Shown here piece by piece: positions 36,323 to 45,241 of a DNA stretch of 64,000 bases. Below the pieces are notes generated by a model that saw only the letters and a list, made by a program, of their open reading frames with translations, was not told the DNA's origin and did no database searches. The number at the start of each line of letters is the position of its first letter. Position 1 is the first letter of the stretch. This DNA is from Parahoeflea alexandrii (GTDB lineage: Bacteria > Pseudomonadota > Alphaproteobacteria > Rhizobiales > Rhizobiaceae): assembly GCF_024105735.1 (NCBI RefSeq), contig NZ_JAAAML010000001.1:310001-374000 (forward strand), in the 5' to 3' direction. A program made the translations under genes and the position numbers.

Positions 36323-37761
36323 TGAAGCGCCTACGCAATGTAAAAATCCTCGCCACGCTCGGACCGGCGTCGTCGGACGAGGCGATGATCCAGAAGCTCC
36401 ATGAGGCAGGTGCGGATCTGTTCCGCATCAACATGAGCCATTCGAGCCATGAGCTGATGCGCACCCTGGTCGGCCGTATCCGTGCGGTGGAGAAAAACTG
36501 TGGACGCCCGATTGGCATCCTCGCCGATCTTCAGGGACCGAAACTGCGGGTGGGCAAGTTTGCCGAAGGATCGGTGACGCTGAAACCTGGCCAGACCTTC
36601 ACGCTTGATGATCAGGACCTCCCGGGCGATGTGAACCGGGTCTATCTGCCGCATCCGGAAATTCTCGAGGCGGTTCAGCCCGGACACCGGCTTCTGATCG
36701 ACGATGGCCGGTTGCAGCTGCTGGCGGTCGAATCAAACAAGACCTCGATCGTCTGCAAGGTGGTGAGCGGCACCAAGATCTCCGACCGGAAAGGCGTCAG
36801 CCTGCCGGACACCACGCTCGGTGTGGGCGCGCTGACCGAGAAGGACCGCAGCGATCTGGACGCAGTGCTCGCGGTCAACGATGTCGACTGGGTGGCGCTT
36901 TCCTTCATCCAGCGGCCGGAAGATCTCGCCGAGGTGCGCAAGATCGCCCGCGGCCGGGTCGGGTTGATGTCGAAGATCGAGAAGCCGCAGGCGCTCGAGT
37001 GCATCGACGAGATCATCGAATTGTCCGATGCGCTGATGGTTGCCCGTGGCGATCTCGGCGTGGAAATGCCGATCGAATCGGTGCCCGGCATCCAGAAGCA
37101 GCTTACCCGCGCCTGCCGGAAGGCAGGCAAGCCGGTGGTCGTCGCCACCCAGATGCTCGAATCGATGATCTCTGCGCCGGTTCCGACCCGCGCCGAAGTT
37201 TCCGACGTTGCCACCGCGGTGTTCGAAGGCGCTGATGCGGTGATGCTGTCGGCGGAGTCGGCTGCCGGCGACTACCCGGTCGAGGCTGTCGAGACCATGG
37301 CCTCGATTGCCCGCAAGGTTGAGCGCGATCCGAACTATCCCGGCATCATCTATTCCCAGCGCCCGCAGCCGGACGCCACCGGTGCGGATGCGATCTCGCT
37401 GGCGGCACGGCAGATTGCCGAGACACTGAACCTGTCGGCAATCGTCTGTTACACATCTTCGGGCAATACCGGGCTGCGTGCAGCGCGTGAGCGGCCGCAG
37501 GTGCCGGTGATCGCGCTTTCACCGGTGATCCAGACGGCACGACGGCTGTCGGTGGTCTGGGGGCTGCATTGCGTCGTCACCCAGGATGCCACCGATCTCG
37601 ACGACATGGTGGATCGCGCCTGCCGGATTGCCTTCCGCGAGGAGTTCGGGAAGCCAGGGGACCGTATAATCATCTCCGCCGGCGTGCCGCTTGGCACGCC
37701 GGGCTCAACCAACATGCTGCGTATCGCCTATATCGGTTCCGACGGGATGACGGGCATCTGA
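36322..37761 (+). CDS. pyk: Pyruvate kinase
   Basis: A 479-residue glycolytic enzyme transferring phosphate from PEP to ADP. Motifs: VKILATLGPASSDEAMI and RINMSHSSHE at the start, ADLQGPKLRVG, the B-domain to about 165, KGVSLPDT, the catalytic MSKIEKPQAL lysine, MVARGDLGVEMP, ATQMLESMI and VMLSAESAAGDYP. The C-terminal allosteric domain is complete. It is coupled to the DUF1036 gene upstream. The other glycolytic genes in the window, aldolase and pgk, are over 20 kb away. Confidence 0.96.
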   Translation: MKRLRNVKILATLGPASSDEAMIQKLHEAGADLFRINMSHSSHELMRTLVGRIRAVEKNCGRPIGILADLQGPKLRVGKFAEGSVTLKPGQTFTLDDQDLPGDVNRVYLPHPEILEAVQPGHRLLIDDGRLQLLAVESNKTSIVCKVVSGTKISDRKGVSLPDTTLGVGALTEKDRSDLDAVLAVNDVDWVALSFIQRPEDLAEVRKIARGRVGLMSKIEKPQALECIDEIIELSDALMVARGDLGVEMPIESVPGIQKQLTRACRKAGKPVVVATQMLESMISAPVPTRAEVSDVATAVFEGADAVMLSAESAAGDYPVEAVETMASIARKVERDPNYPGIIYSQRPQPDATGADAISLAARQIAETLNLSAIVCYTSSGNTGLRAARERPQVPVIALSPVIQTARRLSVVWGLHCVVTQDATDLDDMVDRACRIAFREEFGKPGDRIIISAGVPLGTPGSTNMLRIAYIGSDGMTGI

Positions 37762-37800
37762 GAACCGGCAGGCCGTCTTCATCAGTCTGACGGCACAAGC

Positions 37801-38844
37801 CTAACCTTGGCAGACGGCGCTGTCCTCTGCCAGGGAGGCTTCCGCGCGCGCCGCTGCGGCCTTCAGGTCGACTTCAAGGCCTGCGACCTTCTCAATGGCA
37901 CGGACCGCAAGATCCGTTGTCACATGGTCGGGCTTGTGGCCGAGATTGCGGATCCAGACGAGTTCCGAGCCCTCGATGTCACGGGCAAGGCCTTCGGAGT
38001 GGATGTGGGCAAGAACAACCGAATCACTGTCGCCGGTGATGATCACGGTCGGGCTTGCAATCTCCGAATATCGCGACGCGACGCGGGTGACATAGGGTTT
38101 CAGATTGGCGACGTCGATGGCGTTGAAGCGGAACGCCTGGGGCCGAAGCACCAGGGCCGGTGCAGTCTTGCTGACATAGTCATCGGGTTTCGGATTGGGC
38201 GCAAAGACACAGGCCGAACCGCTTTCAAGCCGGGTCAACCCGGCCGGTAGCGCAATGGTGTTGGCAAACAGTGGCCCGATCACCGGTGTGCGGGTCAGCC
38301 CATAATACCAGGCAATGCCGCCGGGCCAGGCGTGGGTCGCAGGTGCAAGGAACACCAGACCCTCGGTCATCTCGGGATGGGCGAGCGCAAAGCTCGCCGC
38401 TATGGCGCCGCCGAAGGAATGGCCGATGATGATGGCGCTGGAGATGCCCTTGGCCTGCATCGCGCGGGCGATGGCTGCGGCCTGGCCGTCGGGCGTGTCG
38501 TTGGCAGCACCGCCGCGCTCGGACCAGCCATGGCCGGGCCGGTCAATGAACAGCATCTCGGCGCGGCCTTCCAACTCCGGCTGGAACGGCACCAGCTGAT
38601 CAAGCAGGTTGCCGCTGGCGCCGTGAATGAACACCAGCGCAGGAAGGTCGGCGCCGGAAGGGCGCGGAACATGCACGGCGTGCAGGCTGTAACCGCCGAC
38701 ATCGATCATTTCCCCCGTCGCGGGGTGCTGTGCCTCGATGTCGCGCGCCTTTGCCCTGGTCCAGATGGCGAGACCTGCCAGGAGCAGGACGAGAATGGAG
38801 AGCAGAATAATCATGGAAGTGCGGACCGGTCTTGATGCGAGCAT
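37801..38844 (-). CDS. Membrane-anchored alpha/beta hydrolase
   Basis: A 347-residue alpha/beta hydrolase with an N-terminal membrane helix (IILLSILVLLLAGLAIWT), so the catalytic domain probably faces the periplasm. LPALVFIHGASGNLLDQ is the oxyanion strand, FIDRPGHGWSERG the family turn, IIGHSFGGAIAASFAL the nucleophile elbow, TGDSDSVV the acid and NLGHKPDH the His. It resembles epoxide-hydrolase or haloalkane-like lipases; the substrate is unknown. Confidence 0.8.
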   Translation of the reverse strand: MLASRPVRTSMIILLSILVLLLAGLAIWTRAKARDIEAQHPATGEMIDVGGYSLHAVHVPRPSGADLPALVFIHGASGNLLDQLVPFQPELEGRAEMLFIDRPGHGWSERGGAANDTPDGQAAAIARAMQAKGISSAIIIGHSFGGAIAASFALAHPEMTEGLVFLAPATHAWPGGIAWYYGLTRTPVIGPLFANTIALPAGLTRLESGSACVFAPNPKPDDYVSKTAPALVLRPQAFRFNAIDVANLKPYVTRVASRYSEIASPTVIITGDSDSVVLAHIHSEGLARDIEGSELVWIRNLGHKPDHVTTDLAVRAIEKVAGLEVDLKAAAARAEASLAEDSAVCQG

Positions 38845-38920
38845 GGGAAGGTGCTGCCAATGAATGGGAAAATCGTTTGGGGCTTTCCTGGCTTCTTACG
38901 GATGCCGGAGGGGAAAAGTT

Positions 38921-39526
38921 TCAGATTCTGCTGCCCGAAAGCTTGTCTGCAAGCTCGCCGAGCCTTTCCTGCGCCTGCCGGTTTGCCGGATAGATCTCCA
39001 GCATCTGTTCCCAGGCCTTGAGTTCGAGTTCGTCGTTTCCCGCAGCCGCCATGATGGCGGCCATGCCCGAGATTGCGCCGAAATGGCGCGGTTCGAGCGC
39101 CAGGACGCGGCTGATGTCGGCCATCGACTTGTCGTGATTGCCCATCGCATAATTCAGCGTCGCCCGCCGGTTCCAGCCTTCCGCGTAGTCGGGCATCAGC
39201 ACGACGACCTGGTCGAGCAGGTCCAGCGCAAGGCTGTTCTTCTTGTCCGTCACCGCCTTGTCGGCCCATTGCATCAGCAGGTTTGCCGTCGCGCTGCCGG
39301 AATCGCGCCATTCAGCCCAGATACGCTCGCTGATCCGCTTGGCCTGCCTCTCGTCTCGTTCCCGCTTGAGTTCGGCAAACAGCGTGTCGAGGCTGTCTGC
39401 CGGCTGAACCGACGCCGTGTCGGCTTCGGCCCTGTTCTGGGCGAAAGCGGATATGTCAGCGGAACCGCCAACCAGGAGCATGGCGAGGAGAACGGGGATA
39501 AATCCGGAAAACGAAAAATGGCGCAT
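38921..39526 (-). CDS. Exported TPR-like protein
   Basis: A 201-residue exported protein with a signal peptide (FIPVLLAMLLVGGSADISAFA) and helical repeats from about 75 to 190 (SLALDLLDQVVVLMPDYAEGWNRRATLNYAMGNHDKSMADISRVLALEPRHFGAI), matching two to three tetratricopeptide repeats. Such proteins scaffold envelope complexes; no partner can be named. Like the membrane hydrolase it lies on the minus strand, 76 bp upstream of that gene, and could be co-transcribed. Confidence 0.8.
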   Translation of the reverse strand: MRHFSFSGFIPVLLAMLLVGGSADISAFAQNRAEADTASVQPADSLDTLFAELKRERDERQAKRISERIWAEWRDSGSATANLLMQWADKAVTDKKNSLALDLLDQVVVLMPDYAEGWNRRATLNYAMGNHDKSMADISRVLALEPRHFGAISGMAAIMAAAGNDELELKAWEQMLEIYPANRQAQERLGELADKLSGSRI

Positions 39527-39574
39527 GACGGAAAGCTAGTCCGTCTGCGCCAAATATCAAATGCAAAATTATGT

Positions 39575-39592
39575 GAAGGCCGGGAGGCCTTC
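39575..39592 (-). terminator. Terminator hairpin after rpmJ
   Basis: A 7-bp stem GAAGGCC / GGCCTTC with a 4-nt loop begins 5 bp beyond the rpmJ stop; ACATAATTTT follows on the minus strand. Confidence 0.6.
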
Positions 39593-39596
39593 GGCT

Positions 39597-39722
39597 TCAG
39601 CCCTGACGAGCCTTGAAGCGCGGGTTCTGCTTGTTGATGATGTAAACCCGGCCCTTGCGACGAACCAGACGGTTGTCACGATGACGAGCTTTGAGCGCCT
39701 TAAGCGAATTCTTGATCTTCAT
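39597..39722 (-). CDS. rpmJ: 50S ribosomal protein L36
   Basis: A 41-residue ribosomal protein, [17 protein letters not shown] then [23 protein letters not shown]. It is the alphaproteobacterial long form without the zinc-binding Cys/His set, so it does not need zinc. It binds 23S rRNA in the large subunit. It is transcribed alone and is followed by a small hairpin. Confidence 0.93.
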   Translation of the reverse strand: MKIKNSLKALKARHRDNRLVRRKGRVYIINKQNPRFKARQG

Positions 39723-39872
39723 TGTTCTGATCCGCGAGTTGTCGGGGCGGAAACGCCGCCTATTCAATCAAAAGCGCGCCAGCCAGGGACGCGCTCATCG
39801 GTTGGCACGGCATGTAGCTGTTTGGGCATTTGCTGTCAACTCCGGCACGGCTTTTTCCCGTCCTGATCGGGC

Positions 39873-40970
39873 TCATGACCGCGTCGTGCGGGGACTGATC
39901 CGGGTGACATGGCCCATCTTGCGCCCGGGTCTGGCTTCAGCCTTGCCGTAGAGATGCAACACCGCATCAGGTTCTCCGGCCAGTTCGGCAGTCCTGCCAA
40001 TGTCGGCGCCGATCAGATTCTCCATCACGCAATCGGAATGACGCCGGGGATCTCCGAGCGGCAGGCCGGTGATTGCGCGGATATGCTGCTCGAACTGCGA
40101 TATGGCGCATGCAGCTTCGGTCCAGTGACCCGAATTATGAACGCGCGGGGCAATTTCGTTGACGAGGAGGCGGTGCCGGTCACCCTCGCGGACGGCGAAG
40201 AACTCAACCGCGAAGACGCCGACATAGTCCAGATGCCGGGCGATCGCCGCAGCGATCTCCAGCGCCTCCGATTGGACTTCCGGTCCGAGGCCGGAGGGAA
40301 CGGTCGAGGTGTGGAGGATGTGATTGCGGTGCACATTTTCAGCGACGTCATAGGCCCGGACTTCGCCCGACAGGCCGCGGGCGGCGACAACGGAAACCTC
40401 GCACTCGAAGTGAACGAAGGATTCGAGGATGGCCATCTGGCCGAGCATGGCCTCGAAGGCCGTGTCGGCGTCCTCGGGGCGCAGGAGTTTCGCCTGTCCC
40501 TTGCCGTCGTAGCCCAGACGGGTTGTCTTCAAGACCGCGGGAAGCCCCGTGATATCCATGGCCTCATCCAGATCGCCGCGCTCGGAAATTGCCGCGAACA
40601 GTGCTGTTTCCGCGCCGAGTTCCCGTGCCATGGCCTTTTCCAGCAGCCGGTCCTGGGCGACCTCGAGAGCCTTCGATCCTGGCCTGACGGAAACACGTGC
40701 CTCAAGCCATTGAACCGCCTTCACCGGGACGTTCTCGAACTCATAGGTGACGACATCGCACAGATCCGCCAGTTGCTGGAGGGCTTCCGGATCATCGTAA
40801 TCTGCGACAATCTGGGTGTTGGCGACCTGGGCGGCAGGGGCATTGCTGTCGGGCTCGAGAACGATGGTCTTGAACCCCAGCCGGGCCGCAGCCATGGCAA
40901 GCATGCGGCCGAGCTGGCCGCCGCCGATAATGCCGATGACTGCGCCGGGTGCGAGTGGTTCGGAGCTCAT
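39873..40970 (-). CDS. purK: N5-carboxyaminoimidazole ribonucleotide synthase
   Basis: A 365-residue ATP-grasp enzyme carboxylating AIR to N5-CAIR in purine synthesis. [29 protein letters not shown] is the N-terminal domain. [63 protein letters not shown] and [16 protein letters not shown] are the ATP-grasp signatures. The ATG overlaps the purE stop by 4 bp, so the two are co-translated. It is the last gene of ydcH-purE-purK. Confidence 0.96.
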   Translation of the reverse strand: MSSEPLAPGAVIGIIGGGQLGRMLAMAAARLGFKTIVLEPDSNAPAAQVANTQIVADYDDPEALQQLADLCDVVTYEFENVPVKAVQWLEARVSVRPGSKALEVAQDRLLEKAMARELGAETALFAAISERGDLDEAMDITGLPAVLKTTRLGYDGKGQAKLLRPEDADTAFEAMLGQMAILESFVHFECEVSVVAARGLSGEVRAYDVAENVHRNHILHTSTVPSGLGPEVQSEALEIAAAIARHLDYVGVFAVEFFAVREGDRHRLLVNEIAPRVHNSGHWTEAACAISQFEQHIRAITGLPLGDPRRHSDCVMENLIGADIGRTAELAGEPDAVLHLYGKAEARPGRKMGHVTRISPRTTRS

Positions 40971-41467
40971 GACCGATCCACTGGCTGTTCGGCCACGGCC
41001 TCGGTTCGGGCCTGTCGCCAGGCATCGAGGCGATGCGCCAGGTCTTCATCTGCGAGCGCCAGGACGCTGGCTGCCATCAGCCCTGCGTTGGTGGCGCCGG
41101 CCTTGCCGATCGCCAGCGTTCCCACGGGGATGCCGGCCGGCATCTGGACGATGGACAGCAGGCTGTCCTGGCCGGACAAGGCCTTGGATTCAACCGGAAC
41201 GCCGAAAACCGGCAGAGGAGTGAAGGCAGCGGTCATGCCGGGCAGGTGGGCAGCACCCCCGGCGCCGGCAATGATCACCTGGAAGCCTTCTGAGCGGGCA
41301 TTCTTGGCAAAGGAAACCAGACGGTCCGGTGTCCGGTGAGCCGAAACAATCAACGGCTTGTGGCTGATGCCGAGCTCGTCGAGTATCTCGCACGCGTGTT
41401 TCATGGTTGGCCAATCTGATTGACTGCCCATGATGACTGCGACCTTGGGTGATTCGGGCTTTGTCAT
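40967..41467 (-). CDS. purE: N5-carboxyaminoimidazole ribonucleotide mutase
   Basis: A 166-residue class-I PurE that moves the carboxylate of N5-CAIR to give CAIR, completing the step started by Pur[28 protein letters not shown] (catalytic His), [22 protein letters not shown] and [14 protein letters not shown] are in place. It begins 14 bp after the DUF465 gene, and its stop overlaps purK, forming one operon. Confidence 0.97.
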   Translation of the reverse strand: MTKPESPKVAVIMGSQSDWPTMKHACEILDELGISHKPLIVSAHRTPDRLVSFAKNARSEGFQVIIAGAGGAAHLPGMTAAFTPLPVFGVPVESKALSGQDSLLSIVQMPAGIPVGTLAIGKAGATNAGLMAASVLALADEDLAHRLDAWRQARTEAVAEQPVDRS

Positions 41468-41481
41468 CGGCTACTCCCCGG

Positions 41482-41685
41482 TCAGGCTATGATGTCCGGT
41501 ATGATCTGGTCCTCGATCTCGGTGATCTTGTCCTTGATCGCCAGCTTCTTCTTCTTCATGCGTTGAATGCGAAGCTGGTCGCAGCCAGTCTGAATCATTG
41601 CATTGATGGCTACGTCGAAGTCTTCGTGCTCGTGACGCAGACGCGCCACCAGCATGCGAAGCTCCGCCTGTTCCTGATCGGACAT
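41482..41685 (-). CDS. DUF465 (YdcH-family) small coiled-coil protein
   Basis: A 67-residue helical protein: AELRMLVARLRHEHEDFDVAINAM and then RIQRMKKKKLAIKDKITEIEDQI, the YdcH/DUF465 pattern. Its function is unknown; the family is common in proteobacteria. The start at 41685 (after an in-frame upstream ATG) gives the normal length. It stands 14 bp before purE, making it the first gene of the purE-purK operon. A second DUF465 gene is divergently encoded 213 bp away. Confidence 0.85.
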   Translation of the reverse strand: MSDQEQAELRMLVARLRHEHEDFDVAINAMIQTGCDQLRIQRMKKKKLAIKDKITEIEDQIIPDIIA

Positions 41686-41897
41686 GCAGTTTCCCCGTTT
41701 TACGCACCCTGCCGGCGCATGGTCCGGTCCGGGTTTCATGGCGGCGCTCGTACCACAAAAACAGGTGTAACGGGAAGTTATCCCTGTTCAAGAAATCATC
41801 TTCGACAAATCGAAAAAGGCATGGCACACTCTTTAGTGTCCACTAACGATTTGCACCGGTGCTCCGGCGCCGGCGCATTCCAACAAAGGAGTCGCTT

Positions 41898-42074
41898 ATG
41901 TCGATTGATGCTCACCTTGCCACACTTGAGAAAAAGCATGGCGAACTGGAGGCAGAACTCCGCACGGTGCAAGCCCGACCATCCGTCCAGGACGAGATGA
42001 TCGTGGATATCAAACGGCGCAAGCTCCGGCTGAAGGATGAGATCAAGCGCCTGAAGGCCGACACCCAACACTGA
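41898..42074 (+). CDS. Second DUF465 (YdcH-family) small protein
   Basis: A 58-residue coiled-coil protein: IDAHLATLEKKHGELEAELRTV then IVDIKRRKLRLKDEIKRLKAD. The last segment aligns with the KKKKLAIKDKI block of the neighbouring DUF465 protein, so the two are distant paralogues on divergent strands. AAAGGAGTCGCTT precedes the ATG. A good terminator follows 31 bp later, so it is monocistronic. Function unknown. Confidence 0.88.
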   Translation: MSIDAHLATLEKKHGELEAELRTVQARPSVQDEMIVDIKRRKLRLKDEIKRLKADTQH

Positions 42075-42105
42075 CCAGATTTGCATGACACGAGGATGAC
42101 GAAGG

Positions 42106-42136
42106 CGCGGGAATTTTCCCGCGTCTTTTGTTTTTG
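42106..42136 (+). terminator. Terminator of the second DUF465 gene
   Basis: An 8-bp stem CGCGGGAA / TTCCCGCG (42106-42123) is followed by TCTTTTGTTTTT. Confidence 0.8.
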
Positions 42137-42235
42137 AAATGTGTTTTTGGCCATGGTGAACTCCACGGCTGGGCTCATCCCCTCAATCGCACCGACCTGT
42201 CGTGCCGGAGGCGCCGAGACGGGTCACTGATCAGC

Positions 42236-42493
42236 TCAGGACCAGAACTGGTCGACCCAAAGGTTGAGATGCATGAAGCCCTCGGTTCTCACGGTGTAGA
42301 TCCGGCGCGTGCCCTGATTGGTGACCGTTACCAGCTTACTGTCGAGAAGCGCCTTGAGATGCTGCGAGACCGCCGGCCTGCTGATCGGCAGGCCTTCCGC
42401 CAATTCATTGACTGTTCTTGGCTGGCGCCGCAACTCCTCAAGGAGATAACGCCTGTTCGGATCAGCAATGGCTTGGAAAGCATCCATGGTCAT
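42236..42493 (-). CDS. ArsR-family transcriptional regulator
   Basis: An 85-residue winged helix-turn-helix protein: FQAIADPNRRYLLEELRRQPRTVNELAEGLPISRPAVSQHLKALLDSKLV, followed by a wing (TVTNQGTRRIYTVRTE) and a short WVDQFW end. It belongs to the metal-independent SdpR-like branch (no metal Cys motif), whose members normally sit beside an AHSA1/SRPBCC gene and often run to about 110 residues. No such partner is present, and this one is short. It probably represses its own promoter. Confidence 0.85.
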   Translation of the reverse strand: MTMDAFQAIADPNRRYLLEELRRQPRTVNELAEGLPISRPAVSQHLKALLDSKLVTVTNQGTRRIYTVRTEGFMHLNLWVDQFWS

Positions 42494-42653
42494 GGATGCA
42501 AGCTAGATAAAAGACTCCGGCCCGGCAAGTCTTTTGTGTGCACTGCAAACGGCCTTGTTCTATTGGGCTGCAAGCTGATTAAATCCGGTGAACCTTGGAT
42601 GGATCAATCAATTCCTGGTGCTCACGATGATATTGACTTGCCGAGGAGTAAGT

Positions 42654-44324
42654 TCATGCAGAGCCCAGCGTCTTCGCCTCGTCGCGCAGCAGGTATTTCT
42701 GGATCTTGCCGGTCGAGGTCTTGGGGACTTCATGGAAGATCACCGTGCGCGGGCACTTGAACCGGGCCAGCAGGCTGCGGCAATGCTCGATCACGTCCTC
42801 TTCACTCAGATCATAGCCGGGCCGAAGCTCGACAAAGGCGCAAGGCGTCTCTCCCCATTTGTCATCGGGGCGGGCGACGACCGCTGCCGCCATGATCCCG
42901 GGATGCTTGTAGAGCGCATCCTCGACCTCGATCGACGAGATGTTCTCGCCTCCCGATATGATGATGTCCTTCGAGCGATCCTTGAGCTGCAGATAGCCGT
43001 CTGGATGCATGACGCCGAGGTCGCCGGAATGAAACCAGCCGCCGCGGAACGCCTCGGCGCTGGCCGCAGGGTTTTTCAGATATCCCTTCATGACGATGTT
43101 GCCGCGAAACATGACCTCGCCGATGGTTTCGCCATCGGCCGGCACTTTCTCCATGGTTTCGGGGTCCATTACCGCCAGGTCTTCCAGCGCCGGATAGCGG
43201 ACGCCCTGCCTGGCCTTCTTGGTGGTGCGGGCACCACGGTCAAGCTCGGACCATTCCGCCTTCCATTCGTTGACGACGGCGGGACCGTAGGTCTCCGTCA
43301 GGCCATAGAGGTGGACAACCTCGAAACCGGCATCGGCCATGCCGGCCAGAACGGCCTCCGGGGGCGGTGCCGCGGCGGTGTTGAAGCTGACGGTCTGGTC
43401 AAATTCGCGCTTCTCGTCATCGGGCGCGTTGAGAAGCGTCGACATGACGATCGGCGCGCCGCAAAGATGGGTGACGCCATGATCGGCGATGGCATCATAC
43501 ATGGCCTTGGCGCGAACCCAGCGAAGACAGACATGGGTGCCTGCAACGACACCGAGCGTCCAGGGGAAGCACCAGCCATTGCAGTGAAACATCGGCAGGG
43601 TCCACAGATACACGGGATGACGCCCCATTCCCGAAGCGATGACGTTTGAATACCCCATCATGGCGGCCCCGCGGTGATGGTAGACAACGCCCTTGGGATT
43701 GCCGGTGGTGCCGGACGTGTAGTTCAGCGAAACGGCCTCCCATTCATCGGCGGGCAGGGTCCGGGTGAACTCGGGGGACGCGGCGAGGACGAACTCCTCA
43801 TAGTCATGCGAGCCGATGCGGGCGCCTTTCGGGAAGGGTGCATCCTCGGGGTACTCGGTGTCGTCATAATCGATGACCACCGGGTTGACCTGGGCCAGGG
43901 CGAGCGCTTCGGCCATGACGGCCGAAAACTCGCGATCGACGATCAGAACCCTGCACTCGGCGTGATCAAGCTGAAACGCAATGGCCTGGGCATCAAGCCG
44001 GGTGTTGATGGAGTGCAGCACGGCTCCGATCATCGGCACGCCGTGATGGGCCTCAAGCATGGCCGGTGTGTTCGACAGCATCACCGAGACGGTGTCGCCC
44101 TTTGAAATTCCGAGATCGGTCAGTGCATTGGCCAGTTGTCGCGAGCGCTCGAGGAAGCGTCGGTAGGTGACGCGCATCGAGCCATGAATGATGGCCAGGT
44201 GATCGGGATGGATCAGCGCAGCGCGTTCAAGATGTGCCAGCGGCGTCAGTGGCTGATAGTTGGCCGGGTTGCGGTCAAGATCGGTTTCGTAGGGATTGGC
44301 GCTCAAGGTCAGGTTCCAATGCAT
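42654..44324 (-). CDS. Acyl-CoA synthetase (AMP-forming)
   Basis: A 556-residue adenylate-forming ligase activating a medium- or short-chain acid to its CoA thioester. The P-loop is YTSGTTGNPKG. Also present are FHCNGWCFPW, HLYGLTETYGPAV, WFHSGDLGVMHPDGYLQLKDRSKDIIISGGENISSIEVED and the catalytic lysine in PKTSTGKIQK. The sequence is of the branch including methylmercaptopropionate and medium-chain acyl ligases; the acid is not predictable. No beta-oxidation genes flank it. It starts 48 bp after the TauE stop. Confidence 0.9.
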   Translation of the reverse strand: MHWNLTLSANPYETDLDRNPANYQPLTPLAHLERAALIHPDHLAIIHGSMRVTYRRFLERSRQLANALTDLGISKGDTVSVMLSNTPAMLEAHHGVPMIGAVLHSINTRLDAQAIAFQLDHAECRVLIVDREFSAVMAEALALAQVNPVVIDYDDTEYPEDAPFPKGARIGSHDYEEFVLAASPEFTRTLPADEWEAVSLNYTSGTTGNPKGVVYHHRGAAMMGYSNVIASGMGRHPVYLWTLPMFHCNGWCFPWTLGVVAGTHVCLRWVRAKAMYDAIADHGVTHLCGAPIVMSTLLNAPDDEKREFDQTVSFNTAAAPPPEAVLAGMADAGFEVVHLYGLTETYGPAVVNEWKAEWSELDRGARTTKKARQGVRYPALEDLAVMDPETMEKVPADGETIGEVMFRGNIVMKGYLKNPAASAEAFRGGWFHSGDLGVMHPDGYLQLKDRSKDIIISGGENISSIEVEDALYKHPGIMAAAVVARPDDKWGETPCAFVELRPGYDLSEEDVIEHCRSLLARFKCPRTVIFHEVPKTSTGKIQKYLLRDEAKTLGSA

Positions 44325-44372
44325 CGTGTCCGGGACAGGGCGGCATCAAATCATCAGAATGCGGGCTTGTCA

Positions 44373-45149
44373 TCAGGCCAATAGATGAGCGGTTCCGTCC
44401 CAGATCAGTTTGAGCGCGGTAAAGAACACCATCACGTACATGAACGGGTAGAAAATGTCGGGTTTCATGCGCCTGACGATGAAGGCACCTGCCAGCGTTG
44501 CCACCGGTGCCAGCGGCGCCAGCACCAGCGAGGTCGACAGGTTTGTGGCGTCGAACTGACCGAGCGCGAAGTAAGGCACCAGCTTGATGGCGTTGATGAT
44601 GGCGAAGAAGCGGACACTCGTTCCCGTGTAGATCTTTGGGTCCTGGCGCAGCGGCAATGTGTAGATCTGGTAGGGTGGACCGCCAGCGTGGGAAACGAAA
44701 CTCGTAAACCCGGCAAGCGTTCCCCAAAGCGTGCCCTCGACTGGCCGGTGCCCCTGCGGGAGCGGGGTGCCGCCATTGCGGGCGGCCGCAAATTTCTGCG
44801 CCACGTAACGCATGACGAACCACAGTGCCACGGTGCCGACGATCAGCCGGACCATCGGTGCGGTGACCCAGGCGGCGGTCGCCCATCCGATGGCGATGCC
44901 GAGCAAGGCGCCTGGCAACATGATGACAAGGGTCTTGTTGTCGCTGTTGCCGCGCCAGGTCCATAAAGAGACGATGTCCATGACAATCAGGATCGGGAGC
45001 AGAATGGCGGCTGCCTGGACCGGCGAAATCGCCAGTGCCATCAGCGGGACTCCAAGCAATGCCATGGCGCCGCCGAAGCCACCCTTGGACAGGCCTACCA
45101 TGATCACCGCCGGAATGGCGGCGGCGTAGAAGTACGGGTCTGTCATCAT
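44373..45149 (-). CDS. TauE/SafE-family sulfite/organosulfonate exporter
   Basis: A 258-residue inner-membrane protein with about eight helices. GLSKGGFGGAMALLGVPLMAL near the start and FTSFVSHAGGPPYQIYTLP with a following GTSVRFFAIINAIKLVPY are the TauE/SafE repeats. The substrate is uncertain (sulfite, sulfoacetate or another small anion). The acyl-CoA synthetase gene is next downstream (48 bp) on the same strand. Confidence 0.9.
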   Translation of the reverse strand: MMTDPYFYAAAIPAVIMVGLSKGGFGGAMALLGVPLMALAISPVQAAAILLPILIVMDIVSLWTWRGNSDNKTLVIMLPGALLGIAIGWATAAWVTAPMVRLIVGTVALWFVMRYVAQKFAAARNGGTPLPQGHRPVEGTLWGTLAGFTSFVSHAGGPPYQIYTLPLRQDPKIYTGTSVRFFAIINAIKLVPYFALGQFDATNLSTSLVLAPLAPVATLAGAFIVRRMKPDIFYPFMYVMVFFTALKLIWDGTAHLLA

Positions 45150-45241
45150 CGGGGCAGTTGATCCTTGTGTCGCGCCGGTCTATCCCGTTTGGAGCAAATT
45201 GGCCATATCGGCTTCAAGCGCCGGCCCAAACAGGAATTCCC

